Positions 20,185-31,200 of a stretch of DNA of 64,000 nucleotides are shown piece by piece. The position numbers and the translations under genes are program-made. The notes below the pieces were generated by a model. The model did not search any database. It worked only from the letters and a program-made list of their open reading frames with translations, and was not told the origin of the DNA. Source of the stretch: Pandoraea sputorum (GTDB taxonomy: Bacteria; Pseudomonadota; Gammaproteobacteria; Burkholderiales; Burkholderiaceae); NCBI RefSeq assembly GCF_000814845.2, contig NZ_CP010431.2:5208001-5272000 (forward strand), in the 5' to 3' direction. Each line of letters begins with the position of its first letter. Within the stretch, counting starts at the first letter, position 1.

Positions 20185-20631
20185 TTACATAACAGGCAAT
20201 TGCTTCGCACTCTCTAAAAATACCCCCTCAGCCACGACCACTGCCTCCGCACCTCGAGACGGCTCGATCACCGCTACGGTTAGACGTCCCTCCTTGATCG
20301 CGCGCAGCGTACGCTCCAAGCTTTCAGATGAAGGGCGAATCGTCGCGTCCGAGAACGAATTGGACCAAACGATCAATTCCCCAAGTCTTCCGTCTTCGAA
20401 CGTATGCCAAGGAGTCGCCCTGACTCTGCATACAACGTTTTGAACAACAAAATCCGATAGCCTAAACGACACGACGCCCAGAAACTCCAGCCAGGATTTC
20501 GCACCAGATGTTTGGACAAACCCAATCCGAAGACTTCCTGCCAATCTGTCCACGTCGATCGAGAAGATCTCCGCGTCGTGAAGCGCATGAAGAAGTTCGC
20601 CTGTGATGGGCTCTTTCAACTTGACCTCCAT
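20185..20631 (-). CDS. Hypothetical protein, possible orphan immunity protein
   Basis: From the ATG at 20631 the protein has 148 residues, starting MEVKLKEPITGELLHALHDAE. A longer frame to a TTG at 20736 would overlap the Imm8-like gene upstream. The sequence alternates short strands and loops (IFSIDVDRLAGSLRIGF, LEFLGVVSFRLSDFV) and is cytoplasmic. No named family is recognised, but size, strand and position within the array of immunity-like genes suggest the same kind of role. The spacing to its neighbours is 25 and 67 bases. Confidence 0.5.
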   Translation of the reverse strand: MEVKLKEPITGELLHALHDAEIFSIDVDRLAGSLRIGFVQTSGAKSWLEFLGVVSFRLSDFVVQNVVCRVRATPWHTFEDGRLGELIVWSNSFSDATIRPSSESLERTLRAIKEGRLTVAVIEPSRGAEAVVVAEGVFLESAKQLPVM

Positions 20632-20698
20632 TGTTCGAAACGAAATCCGAGCCTTAACTTGGTGCCCATGAAACCGGCAGCGGCCCAAGGTGGTCCCG

Positions 20699-21061
20699 TT
20701 ACCGATCCTGATAATCCTCAAACTCCCATGCACCAACTCGGCTCAACTTTGCGGCAATGTCCGCCCAATCGTCACCGTCGACAGCTGCTACGTAACGTTC
20801 AATAGCTGTCTTAATGGCGTCGTAATCGTAAACCTCGACGAACAGCATATGCCTGCCCCACAGCGGACTTTGAGTGGCACACTGCGCCTTAAGCCATTCC
20901 GGCGTGCAAACGTGGATGTCGAACGATTCGGAACTCGCCTCACCTTGTGGACCAATGTAGGCTCGAATCCATGTACCGAAGTTCGACACATCATCTGGCC
21001 AGTAGTCGATCAATCTGTCTTCCAACAGCAAGGAATGCAACGATTTGATTTCAGCTTTCAT
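20699..21061 (-). CDS. Imm8 family immunity protein
   Basis: The 120-residue protein shows the Imm8 pattern: an N-terminal MKAEIKSLHSLLLEDRL segment, FGTWIRAYIGPQGEASSESFDIHVCTPEWL in the middle, and the C-terminal LFVEVYDYDAIKTAIERYV ... W ... WEFEDY. Imm8 proteins protect against cognate polymorphic toxins delivered by CDI or type VI systems. No toxin open reading frame lies directly upstream; only an 84-base scrap of CdiA coding sequence does, at 21184-21267. It is therefore an orphan immunity gene, presumably kept for protection against relatives. Confidence 0.72.
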   Translation of the reverse strand: MKAEIKSLHSLLLEDRLIDYWPDDVSNFGTWIRAYIGPQGEASSESFDIHVCTPEWLKAQCATQSPLWGRHMLFVEVYDYDAIKTAIERYVAAVDGDDWADIAAKLSRVGAWEFEDYQDR

Positions 21062-21183
21062 GGTGTGATATTCAGACGTCCGTTGCTAATCGGCCTACTA
21101 CTGGGCGTGGGCTTCGATTCAAAATTTACCTGCAGTGGCACAGGAACTGTTCAGCTTCTCTCACGGCCGCCGATTCGACTGCT

Positions 21184-21267
21184 GCCCGTCTCTTGCACCC
21201 AGTGCGAGTGCCAGTAGGCATTGAGCGTCTGCGCGCCGTTGACCACCGGACCGCTGACGTTGATCGT
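21184..21267 (-). pseudogene. 84-nt fragment of cdiA
   Basis: These 84 bases match 28222-28305 inside the intact cdiA with only two differences. They encode the segment around NAYWHSHWVQE. The flanks are unrelated. The piece is too short to be functional and marks where a longer orphan CdiA module once stood upstream of the Imm8 gene. Confidence 0.85.
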
Positions 21268-21381
21268 TTGCGAGCAAGCACATCTCTGGAGACCACAGGC
21301 CAGGCCAATCTACCAATTTCCAAATATGATGCTTGCATAGTCACGCCCCGTTCTTAGGCCGGCCTAACAACACGAAAATTT

Positions 21382-21591
21382 TCAGCCATCGCTCCTGGCC
21401 GCCTTAACGGCTGTTATCCAATCGTCCCACTGAGCGGGGTCATTTGGACCGCCATCAGTCCATAACGTCTGAGCCATTCCACTAAGCATTATTGCGATGT
21501 CTTCGCTCCGACGTCCGCCTCTCTCATAGTACTGCTCTATAAATTTGAACATCGCGCGGTACGCTTCATTAATGGTCAGCGAGCCATTCAT
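21382..21591 (-). CDS. Small immunity protein paired with orphan CdiA-CT 1
   Basis: The 69-residue acidic protein (MNGSLTINEAYRAMF ... WDDWITAVK) has an AAGGAG ribosome site and its ATG overlaps the stop of the upstream toxin fragment as ATGA (21588-21591). Such overlap is the usual toxin-immunity arrangement. The pattern EAYRAMFKFIEQYYER followed by DPAQWDDWI is one I associate with small cytoplasmic immunity proteins of CDI and related effectors, but I cannot name the family. Confidence 0.65.
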   Translation of the reverse strand: MNGSLTINEAYRAMFKFIEQYYERGGRRSEDIAIMLSGMAQTLWTDGGPNDPAQWDDWITAVKAARSDG

Positions 21592-22082
21592 CTTATTCTC
21601 CTTGTCTTGTCGGTGAAGCCAATCCGGCTCTGGAGTCGAATGTCCTTGGCGTCTTTTGTCCCGCCGTAGGTCACTTGCCCTCCTCGCATTGCTACCCACT
21701 TCTGAGTGCCGTCCGAATTAAGTGACGGGTCGTTGCTCGCCAGAATCTGTCCGCCTGCGGACAGCGCTGTGAAGTTCTCCGGCCGGTATACCTGCGGCAT
21801 TAGCGCCGTGACCGTCGGGCATTTCGCATTACCCGTTGCCGCGCATCCCGGCTCAGGTACTGTCTGCTCGACGTACCACAGCATCGGTTGCGACAACCCT
21901 GCAACCTGCTCAGGCGTCAGTGCTTGGCCCAACTGGATGTTGTTCGTCTTCGCGTACTCCACCGCGTTGCCGTATAGCACCAGCTTCTGCTGGTCGTTCA
22001 CCGTCAACTGCGAGGTGCTGTCCGTCGACAAACCATTGATGAAGCTCGCCTTGCCCGTTTGCAACGACGCTGGCAGGTTCAC
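21588..22082 (-). pseudogene. Orphan CdiA C-terminal module 1, shortened
   Basis: The frame opens with GTG at 22082 and runs 164 residues. Residues 1-117 repeat the CdiA pre-toxin segment (NLPASLQ ... QILASNDPSLN), about identical to the intact protein except that 25 residues are missing after NLPASLQ; the junction lies at short GTTGCA-type repeats, consistent with deletion. The last 47 residues are unique (DGTQKWVAMRGGQVTYGG ... DKTRRIR) and could be the tail of a toxin domain. There is no secretion signal, so it cannot be exported alone. With its ATGA-coupled immunity gene it forms a silent cassette that could recombine into cdiA. Confidence 0.75.
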
Positions 22083-22390
22083 TTTAGGGGCAACTCCCGA
22101 ACAACCTCCCCAACAAGTCCGCCCCCGAAACTACCTCATCCGAAATTCGGCCACCCACCGAATATACTTTTCAGTACAACGCCATGGACGAAAATCAGCA
22201 ATCTTGCGAGGCGAAATCAGAAAAAATTTCTTGAGTTCGCGTCATCGATGGTTACATGACTGATAGGTCTATGATCAGGCTACGGCTGAAGATCTCACCG
22301 TCTACGCTTCTAATAAGGAGATCAGATCAGCCGCATTAATCGAATCGACATTCGAAAGGTGCACTCTTCTCCATGACGCTCGCGGCCAGG
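22083..22390. other. Junction region between orphan modules
   Basis: This 308-base stretch separates orphan module 1 from the immunity gene of module 2. The minus-strand frame of module 1 stays open for a short way upstream of 22082 but no longer resembles CdiA. I see no convincing gene, terminator or mobile element. The base composition is less GC-rich than the flanking chromosome. Confidence 0.5.
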
Positions 22391-22663
22391 TCATTGCCCC
22401 CCCAAAGATGGGAATCCGTTGAGCATTGCATATACCAGTACAATTGCCACGGGGAAAGTCACGAGCCCTTGGATTCGCATCCATCTAATTGCTTTCGGAG
22501 AGCGAATATCTTCAACAGATATTCCATAAAGAAATCTGAGGTAGCCCACCCATATACGGCTTTTACTCACAATATCTGCAACAGACCTCGGAAAAAAAAG
22601 GAATGCCATCGAGACCACGGTAAAAATAACCACGAGCGTTGACAGTAGCAAGCGGATATACAT
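22391..22663 (-). CDS. Membrane immunity protein paired with orphan CdiA-CT 2
   Basis: The 90-residue protein has two hydrophobic segments (LLLSTLVVIFTVVSMAFLFF and about residues 66-85, GLVTFPVAIVLVYAML) with a short basic loop between them, so it is an inner-membrane protein. It begins three bases after the stop of orphan toxin module 2. A membrane immunity protein usually guards against a toxin that acts at the inner membrane. The pairing is inferred from position and topology. Confidence 0.65.
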   Translation of the reverse strand: MYIRLLLSTLVVIFTVVSMAFLFFPRSVADIVSKSRIWVGYLRFLYGISVEDIRSPKAIRWMRIQGLVTFPVAIVLVYAMLNGFPSLGGQ

Positions 22664-22666
22664 GTT

Positions 22667-24818
22667 TCACCATTGAATTCCAAGTTGAATAAGCGGCCAA
22701 CTGTAGCCTACACCGACGCCCGGCGTTTGAACGGTTCCACCGAGGCGGGACGGTGAATCACTTCCCGGTGACGCTGGTGATGAAACAGTTGTGCCAATAA
22801 ACACACCTGCGTTGTAGCTCCATCCACTTAACCAGTCTTTGAGGGCGGCCGCGTCCGGCACCGTCTGATCTCCAGTCCACCCAATCGCCCATGCTTTGCC
22901 ACTGACGTTCGGCAGGCCGAACCCAACACTAGGACCACCGTATATTTCCCCATATCGATCCAGCGTTGCCGTAACGCCAACAAACGGAATCGGGGTTGGC
23001 GCCGTAATTGAAACGTAGTCTGGCGCTCGCCATCCCGCGATTATCTTACTCGCGAGATCCGAGCAAGACTCCGGGTGCCCAAGGCAATTGTTGATCGCTT
23101 CGTTCTGCGCCGAAAGTGCCCCTGCCGCCGCATTCTGTCCCGCTAGCCCGGCGACGCCTCCTCCGGCCAAACTCGCAATCGCGCCGAAGAGTGAAATTTG
23201 CGCTGCATTTAGGCCACGTCCTTCGGATATCAAAGCGTTCACCAGGAACGGAGTAAGTGCGGCACTGACTGCTCCTCCAATAGCTCCGCCCGCGCAACCG
23301 GTGCCTAACGCCGCTGAACTTGCGCACCCCAGCACTGCATGCGCGCCCACATAACCCAGCTCCCCCAACGACTTCGTCCCCAAGTCGCCGATTTGGTAAG
23401 CCAGCGCGGCACTCAGATTGCTGACTCCACTTGCCTTCAACGCATCAAGGAAACTCCCACCCTGAATCGTCGATTGCACGCCTGCCTGAATCACAGACTG
23501 ACCTAGGATCGCAACGCCCTGAGTAATTGAGAAGCCTGCTGACGCCGTACCTGCCTGGCTCGCCGTACCTTCGACGAAAGTCGGCTTCACGCCCGCGAGG
23601 CTGGCCAGGCTATTCGGAGACGCCGTCGTCGAGAACCCCAATCCATCGGCACTCGAATACGTGATCCCGTTCAGCAAACCCGGCCGTAACCGCCGCCGAC
23701 AGGCCCGTCTTGAGCACCGAGCCGAAGTCCAGCGAGCCGGTGAACATGACTTGCGTGAGGGTGGAACTCGCCATGGCGGTAAGCGCTGCGCTCGCCATCA
23801 CGTTGCCCAGTCCGCCCGCTATGAATGTCGCGGCCGTCGTGCCCAGTTGGGCTGCGATCATTCCCGAGAACAGCGGACCTAGTGCTGCACCCGTCATGGC
23901 GGCCGCCATGATCATCCCAACCTGCTGAATCCCGAAGCTGCCGCCCTGCTTCACGAAATCCGTATGCAGGTCGTTCTGCAGCGTCTGCTGGACGAAGTTG
24001 TCGCCTAGTTGTGCAGCAACACCCGCAATGAACGCTTGCGTTGCCGCTTGGTCGACTTGACCGTTCGGGTCTAAGAGTTGGAGTGCCCCACCGATCTGAT
24101 TGAACTGATCGACGTTCAGCGTCAACCCGCCCGCTGCTGCGCTCATGAAGCCGCCCGGCTGCACCATCGTGCCGGTGGTCTTCAGGTAGCCCGCGTCCTT
24201 GATGTAGCTCCAGATTTCACCGACGTCCACCACGTTCGCGCGGTTCGTCAGCGTGCCGGTGTTGACCGTCAGTGTCCCGCCTGAGGTGATAGAACCCGTG
24301 TTCAGGATGCTGCCGCCCGTCGCCGTGCTGCCGAAGTTCAGCGACAGGTCGTTACTCGCCAGAATCTGCCCGCCTGCGGACAGCGCTGTGAAGTTCTCCG
24401 GCAGGTATACCTGCGGCATTAGCGCCGTCACCGTCGGGCATTTCGCATTGCCTGTTGCCGCGCATCCCGGCTCAGGGACCGTCTGCTCGACGTACCACAG
24501 CATCGGTTGCGACAACCCTGCCACCTGCTCAGGTGTCAGTGCTTGGCCCAACTGGATGTTGTTCGTCTTCGCGTACTCCACCGCGTTGCCGTACAGCACC
24601 AGCTTCTGCTGGTCGTTCACCGTCAACTGTGACGTGCTGTCCGTCGACAAACCATTGATGAAGCTCGCCTTGCCCGTTTGCATCAGGGCCGCTTGCTGGA
24701 GTTGAATTGCTTCTTGCTGTGGAGAGAAGTAGAACGTCGTCGTGCGCGGTTGCAACGACGCGGGCAAGTTCGAGATCAGTACTTGCGGGGACACCGGATC
24801 GAGCGTTGCACCCAATCC
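22667..24818 (-). pseudogene. Orphan CdiA C-terminal module 2 (frameshifted)
   Basis: The module begins at a sharp breakpoint near 24818, where homology to the intact cdiA (around 27807) starts. It repeats the pre-toxin region through the DUF637-like part. The frame then breaks: reading from 24815 ends at 23610 in unrelated residues, while the correct continuation (LNGITYSSADGLGFS) is in the next frame from 23677. One extra base in the AAA run at 23676-23678 explains this. The rest encodes a pre-toxin ending in AQNEAINN, as in the intact CdiA, then about 138 unique residues (DYVSITAPTPIPFVGV ... GVGVGYSWPL) typical of exchangeable C-terminal toxins. It lacks a TPS domain. Confidence 0.8.
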
Positions 24819-24868
24819 GTCTCGCCGCTGCCCCTGCTACCGCCTAGTGCCAATATCGAACAACTCTT

Positions 24869-25285
24869 TCAATTCCCCATCGGAAACATTCCCAAGATAT
24901 TCCTAAGAGAAAAATGATCGTTTCCTGGCGGAGTCCAAAATGGCAATCTATCAATGCCGACTCTAACAATTTGAGCTCGCCTTTTCAGGTCATCTGGTGG
25001 CAAGTTCATTTCATTATCTGTGGTCACTTCGTGCAACTCATCGAGTGACAGCGCCGACGCCACTCCACTCAACCTCCCCACTAGAAATTGATTCGTAACG
25101 ACAGTCCAAGTATCAGAATCGAGCCAAAATACCAACAAGGGATCACCGTAGCCATCAATGTTCGAAGCAATTTCCCTCCCACCCTCTTTGTTTTTCCCGC
25201 AGAACTCATTCCACAGTCGAGATTTCATACCTAGCTTCCCGGCGCGCCACAATATTCTATTCTCGTACCAATCGCTTTTTTTCAT
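24869..25285 (-). CDS. cdiI: CdiI immunity protein for the intact CdiA
   Basis: The 138-residue cytoplasmic protein begins MKKSDWYENRILWRAGKLG and overlaps the cdiA stop codon as ATGA (25282-25285), which implies translational coupling. Position directly after the toxin domain defines it as the cognate immunity gene by rule of CDI loci. It is Trp-rich and has no membrane segment, so the toxin probably acts in the cytoplasm. The sequence family is not recognised. The next gene downstream is orphan module 2. Confidence 0.8.
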   Translation of the reverse strand: MKKSDWYENRILWRAGKLGMKSRLWNEFCGKNKEGGREIASNIDGYGDPLLVFWLDSDTWTVVTNQFLVGRLSGVASALSLDELHEVTTDNEMNLPPDDLKRRAQIVRVGIDRLPFWTPPGNDHFSLRNILGMFPMGN

Positions 25286-28200
25286 TTTTTATTAACGGGA
25301 AATTTGATTATGTAATCACCAGTTGAGCTTGGTTTCTTGACGACCTGACCACCGTAGAGACTTCTTCCGCTTTTTGCGAAGCTTTCCAATAGTGCATCCA
25401 ACTTAGGATTGGCGAGGAACCCGGAATCCACTTCCACTGAAGTTGCTCCTAAGGTTCCAGCATAGTTCACCAACGTTTGTACGTCGTTGTAACTCATCGT
25501 ATTGGTTATACCAATCTTCACTTTGGCGACTCCATCGTCGCCCACCTTAACTGCGTCTAGATTAACACCGAGGTTCTGGGCGGCCGACTTTACCGCCGAC
25601 GTGGTGTTGGCCCCAGCTCCGCTTTGGTTGCCGACAGATGCAATTATGTTCGAACCGCCACAGTCAGTGCAGATAGGCGACGAGGTCCCGGTGTTTCCCC
25701 ACTGCCCCAGTTGATTCGGCAGTTCAGTTCCAAATATCTCCTGCACAAACGTCGGGAACGAGGTTATAAGTGCCTGCCATTTGGCTCGTTCGTCCGGAGA
25801 AACAGTTGTCGTCGGCCCCGAAAACTCGTCAGATTGATTTGGTTTTGACGTTCCGGGCGCGCCTGCAGGCTTCTGCAACTGGCTCATAGCAACCAGAACC
25901 GCAAGAAACAAGATGGCATGCAGCGCACTGTTGTTGACGGCCTCGTTCTGAGCTGCCGTAGCACCCGCGTTTGCGTTTTGTCCCAGTGCTCCCGCCGCTA
26001 TGCCCCCCGCTAGCGACGCCATGCTACCAAGCAAAGCGATTTGATCTGGGCGAAGTGCGGAACCTTGATTTTGCGCGATTGAATTGGCAACCCAAGACGC
26101 CAGCAGTGCACTTGTGGCCCCGCCAATCGCCCCTCCTGCGCACCCCGTTCCCGACGCGGCAGAGCTTGCACATCCCAAAGCGGCATGCGTCAACGACGAG
26201 CCCAGTGCGACTTTGATTTGATCGGGGAACTCCGTAGAAAACGCATCTCCGAACACCCCACGCAGTTTCGCGTCACCAATCTGATACGCTAACGCCGCGC
26301 TGAGATTGCTGATCCCACTCGCCTTCAACGCATCAAGGAAACTCCCCCCTTGAATCGTCGACTGCACACCAGCTTGAATCGCGGACACACCCGCCATCGC
26401 CGCCAGTTGCCGCGCTATGTCACTGGTCGTCGATTTCACCGCATTGCTTGCGATCCCCTCTGCGATGCTCGGGTTCGTCCCCGCCAGATTTGCGAGGCTG
26501 TCCGACGATGTTCCTGTTGAGAAACCGAATCCGTCGGCGTCGCTATACGTAATGCCTCGGGTCAGCCCCGCGGTAAGCGCCGATGCCGCGCCCGCCGTCA
26601 GTACGGCTCCAAAGTTGAGCTTGCCGTTGGTCATCACTTGCGACGCGGCCGAAGCGAACGCGCTGGCGGCAAATGCCGATGCCATTGCATTGCCCAACGT
26701 CCCCGCTGCGAACAGCCCGCTGGAGAACAAGCCACCGGTTGCCGAGACAGCGGCTGTCTCAGCCATGGTTGCCGTCCCGCCCTGCATTAGTGCTGTTACC
26801 GCAGCGTCAAGTGCTGCTTGCTGTGCACCGGTTTCCGCTGTCGCCAATGCTAGCGATGCCCCCTGCGTTGCGATAACCGTCATGGCCATGATGACGAGCA
26901 TCCCAATCTGCTGGATGCCAAAGTCACCACCCTGCTTCACGAAATCTGTATGCAGGTCGTTCTGCAGCGTCTGCTGGACGAAGTTGTCGCCCAGTTGTGC
27001 AGCAACGCCCGCGATGAAGGCTTGCGTCGCCGCTTGGTCGACTTGACCGTTCGAGTCTAAGAGTTGGAGTGCCCCACCGATCTGGTTGAACTGATCGACG
27101 TTCAGCGTCAACCCACCCGCTGCTGCGCTCATGAAGCCGCCCGGCTGCACCATCGTGCCGGTCGTCTTCAGGTAGCCGGCGTCCTTGATGTAGCTCCAGA
27201 TTTCACCAACGTCCACCACGTTCGCGCGGTTCGTCAGCGTCCCGGTGTTGACCGTCAGTGTCCCGCCTGAGGTGATCGAACCCGTATTCAGGATGCTGCC
27301 GCCCGTCGCCGTGCTGCCGAAGTTCAGCGACAGATCGTTACTCGCCAGAATCTGTCCGCCTGCGGACAGCGCTGTGAAGTTCTCCGGCAGGTATACCTGC
27401 GGCATTAGCGCCGTCACCGTCGGGCATTTCGCATTGCCTGTTGCCGCGCATCCCGGCTCAGGTACCGTCTGCTCGACGTACCACAGCATCGGTTGCGACA
27501 ACCCTGCCACCTGCTCAGGCGTCAGTGCCTGACCCAACTGGATGTTGTTCGTCTTCGCGTACTCCACCGCGTTGCCGTACAGCACCAGCTTCTGCTGGTC
27601 GTTGACCGTCAACTGCGAGGTGCTATCCGTCGACAAACCATTGATGAAGCTCGCCTTGCCCGTTTGCATCAGGGCCGCTTGCTGGAGTTGAATCGCTTCT
27701 TGCTGTGGTGAGAAGTAGAACGTCGTCGTGCTAGGTTGCAGCGACGCTGGTAAGTTCGAGATCAGGACTTGCGGGGACACCGGATCGAGCGTTGCGCCCA
27801 ATCCACCCACGATGTAGTTCGGGCCGTTCTGCTGGCCTGTGGCACCCGTCAGGATTGACGACCCTGCGCCGCCGAGGCTCGCTGGAATCGTCAAATTCAG
27901 GCCACCGTTTGCCGGAGCCAGACTGATCACCTGCGGTGCGTTGCCGACTTGCGGCGTGTAGGTGTTCGCCGTCGTGATCCCGTTCACCAAGCTCGTGCCT
28001 GTAAGCGACACCGACTGACCCACCACGTTGCCCACGTTGACGATCTGACCGCCTGACGTCACCGTCAGATTGGGCGCTTGAATCGTCGCCGCGATGTTGC
28101 CCACCGGTGTCGGCGGGTTGATGACCCCGCCTACGCTCGTATAAGCATCCCCATACAGCGACGTACATTCCGCAGCACTGCCACAACTCCACACATCATG

Positions 28201-31200
28201 ACGCTTGTCCGACTCGAACATGCCCGTCTCTTGCACCCAGTGCGAGTGCCAGTAGGCATTGAGCGTCTGCGCGCTGTTGACCACCGGACCACTGACGTTG
28301 ATCGTCGCGTTAAGGCCCGCTGTGATCAGGCTGCCGACGTTCGTCAGCGACCCCGCGTTGATCGTCAGATTGTTCCCCGCGCCGATGATCGACGAGTTGC
28401 CTGACTGCTGATCGACGTATGCCTCGCAGTAGCTTTCCTTGTAACCACCCGCCGTCATACAGCCCGAGTACTTTTCGAGCTTGCCGTAGTTCTCGTGCAC
28501 CTGAACCGGCGGCGGCAGCGTGTTCGTGATGCCACCTGCGACGTTCAGCGTCAGGTTGTTACCCGCGAGGATGTTGCCTGATGTATTGGTGAGCGAGTCG
28601 GCTGCGGTGGTGCCCGTCGCCGACGAGCCAACCCCGCCGATTACAAGATCGTGACCCGCAATCAGATCGCCGTACTTGTTTTTGATCGTGCCCGCAGCAA
28701 TCGTCAGGTTGTTGCCCGCGATGATTGCAGCGTTGTTCTGGGCGTAGGTGAATGAGGTGGTGTTCGGGTTCTCGCCACGAATCTCGTTCCCCTTGTAGCA
28801 AGCGGCGATACTCGTACCCGGAGCACATCCGGCTTGCGTCGTGAACTGCTGCGTATTCCCGCCCTGATTCGTCAGACTGGCTGCTGTGATACTGACGTTG
28901 TTCTGGGCGTAGATCATGCCCTCGTTCACCAGATTACCGCCAGCGATGCTCAGATTGTTCGCCGCCGTCATGAGGCCGGTCGATGACGACCAATTGATCG
29001 CCGACGTGGATGTCGGTGCAGTCGAGTTTGCGTTGATCGTGAAACGCACGTCGGGCGACGCACCCGTCGGCCCACTATCTTGCGCTGGCGCCAGAACGAA
29101 ATCACCCAACGAGTTCAACTGATTCAGGAACGCCGTGTACTGCCCCTGATCGACCCAATTGACGACGTTGCTCGTCGTGGTCGGCACAATTGCACCGTTC
29201 GACATCGATCCCACATTGAGCGTCAGATTCCGACCCGCACCGATCTGCCCGCCCTTATTCGAAAGGTTCGCCGTGGTGATCGAGATGTCGCCCCCCGCCA
29301 CCATGCTGCCTTTCTCGCCCATCTGCAACGTGGAACTGGTTTGGTAGACCGTGGGCAACGCAATCGGAACGCTCGCCTGCGCACCGGCAATCGGACTGGC
29401 GCTGACTTTCCAGTAGGTGAAGCTGACGTAGTCGTCCCCGCTCTGCTTCGTCCCCGTGAGCTTATTGAGATAGACAGTCCCGCTGCCCGCGAGGGGATCG
29501 GTCACACCGACCGTGCAAATGCTCGGACCGAAAAGTGCGCACGTCTGACCTTCCCACGGATTCGCACCTGCGGGCTTGCCCTGCGCCGTCGCCCCGGTAG
29601 GCGAGAGCAAATCGCCGAGTGTTGCGTCCGCGTGTCGATTCACCGGAGACGGCGTTCCCGGGTCCCCTTCACTGACGTTGATGCGCGGCCCGTCATAGGA
29701 AATCCAATCGCGGCTCCCCACCAGACCGCTCCACAAAAGCGTTGGATCGGTGATGACGCTATTGGTGGTGGTCAGGCCGCTGCCCGCCGCCTGATCATTA
29801 ATCACCGCCCCTGCATTCACCGTCAGGTTGTTCCCTGCGATGATCGTGCCGCCGATGTTGTTCAGCGTGCCCGGCAACGAGAACGTGATGTCGCCCGCCG
29901 CCTGCGTCTTTGCACCGGCGTTCGTGAAGTTACCGCCGGTCGCGCTCAGGTTGCGGTTCGCTTCGATCAGACCGCTGTTGATGACGTCGCGCGTCAACGA
30001 CAGATCGCGGTCGGCGTGAATCGTCGCGCCCACACCATTGATCGTCGCCGCGTTGATCGTCACATCGCTGCCACCCACCACGCTGCCGATGTTCGTGAAC
30101 CAGCCATTACTCGCAAGCGTCAGCGCACCGTTGCTCTGAATCGTGCCGCTGTTCAGGAACGACGCCAGCCCCGTCAGTACCGTGTTCGCACCGCCCAGTT
30201 GCAGCAACCCGGTGTTGTTGATGACGTTGGCCGTGATCGACATGGTGCCGCCAGCCTGCAACGCACCACCCGTCACATCGAACGTCGCCGCGCCCATCGA
30301 CGCTGCAAGATTGCGCGTCGCGGCCAGCTCGCCACCCGCCGTCGTGACCGTGCCCGCGCCGTTGACCGTCAGCGCAAGATCCGCGCTCGCCGGTGATGCG
30401 CCCGTCACGTCGCCCGCGAGGATCATGCCGCCGTTGTTGTTCAACCCGCCGACGTTGAGCGTGACGCCGTTCGCGCCGAGCACCGTCCCGGTGTTGGTGA
30501 GCGCACCGCTCGCCGTGACCGACGTCGTGCTGCCGTTCATCAACCCGTTGTTGACGATATTGCCGGTGGACGTCAGCGTCAGTGCCTTCGTCGACGCCAG
30601 TTGTCCGCCCGCCTCGTTGACAATACCGCCCGCGTTCACCGACAACGGCCCGGCGCTCAGTACCGACGCACCGGCTGAGTTGGTGAACGTGCCCGCGCCT
30701 GCATTGAAGGTCGTCGCGCCATTGATGAGCGCGAGGCCGTGCGTCCTGATCCATTGCGTCGCCGTCACGTCCAATGCGCCGCCGACGATCATCGCGCCCG
30801 TATCGACACGTGCGCCGCTCAGCTTCGCGTCTTTGGTGACAAAGAGTTGCCCGCCGCTTGCGTCAAGTGCGCCGGTTGCCGTGACAGTGAAGGATTTGGA
30901 TGCCGTCGTGGCACCGGTGATGACAACGTTGCCACCATTAAGCGTCATGTCGCCGACGACGGTGTTGGTACCTCCCAACGTGAGCGTTTGACCCGCACGC
31001 AGCGCGACGGTGTCGTTACCAGAGACGTTTGCGACGCTGAGATTGCCGCTCTGCGCGGTCAACGTCATCGCGCCCATGCTCGACACGCCTTGCAGTGCCG
31101 TCAGATGCGTCGCGGCAGTCGCATCGAGTGTGCCGCCCACGAGCACCTTGTCCAGCGTCAGACTGCCCGACGTGCTGGTGAGCGATGCCTTGCCCATCGA

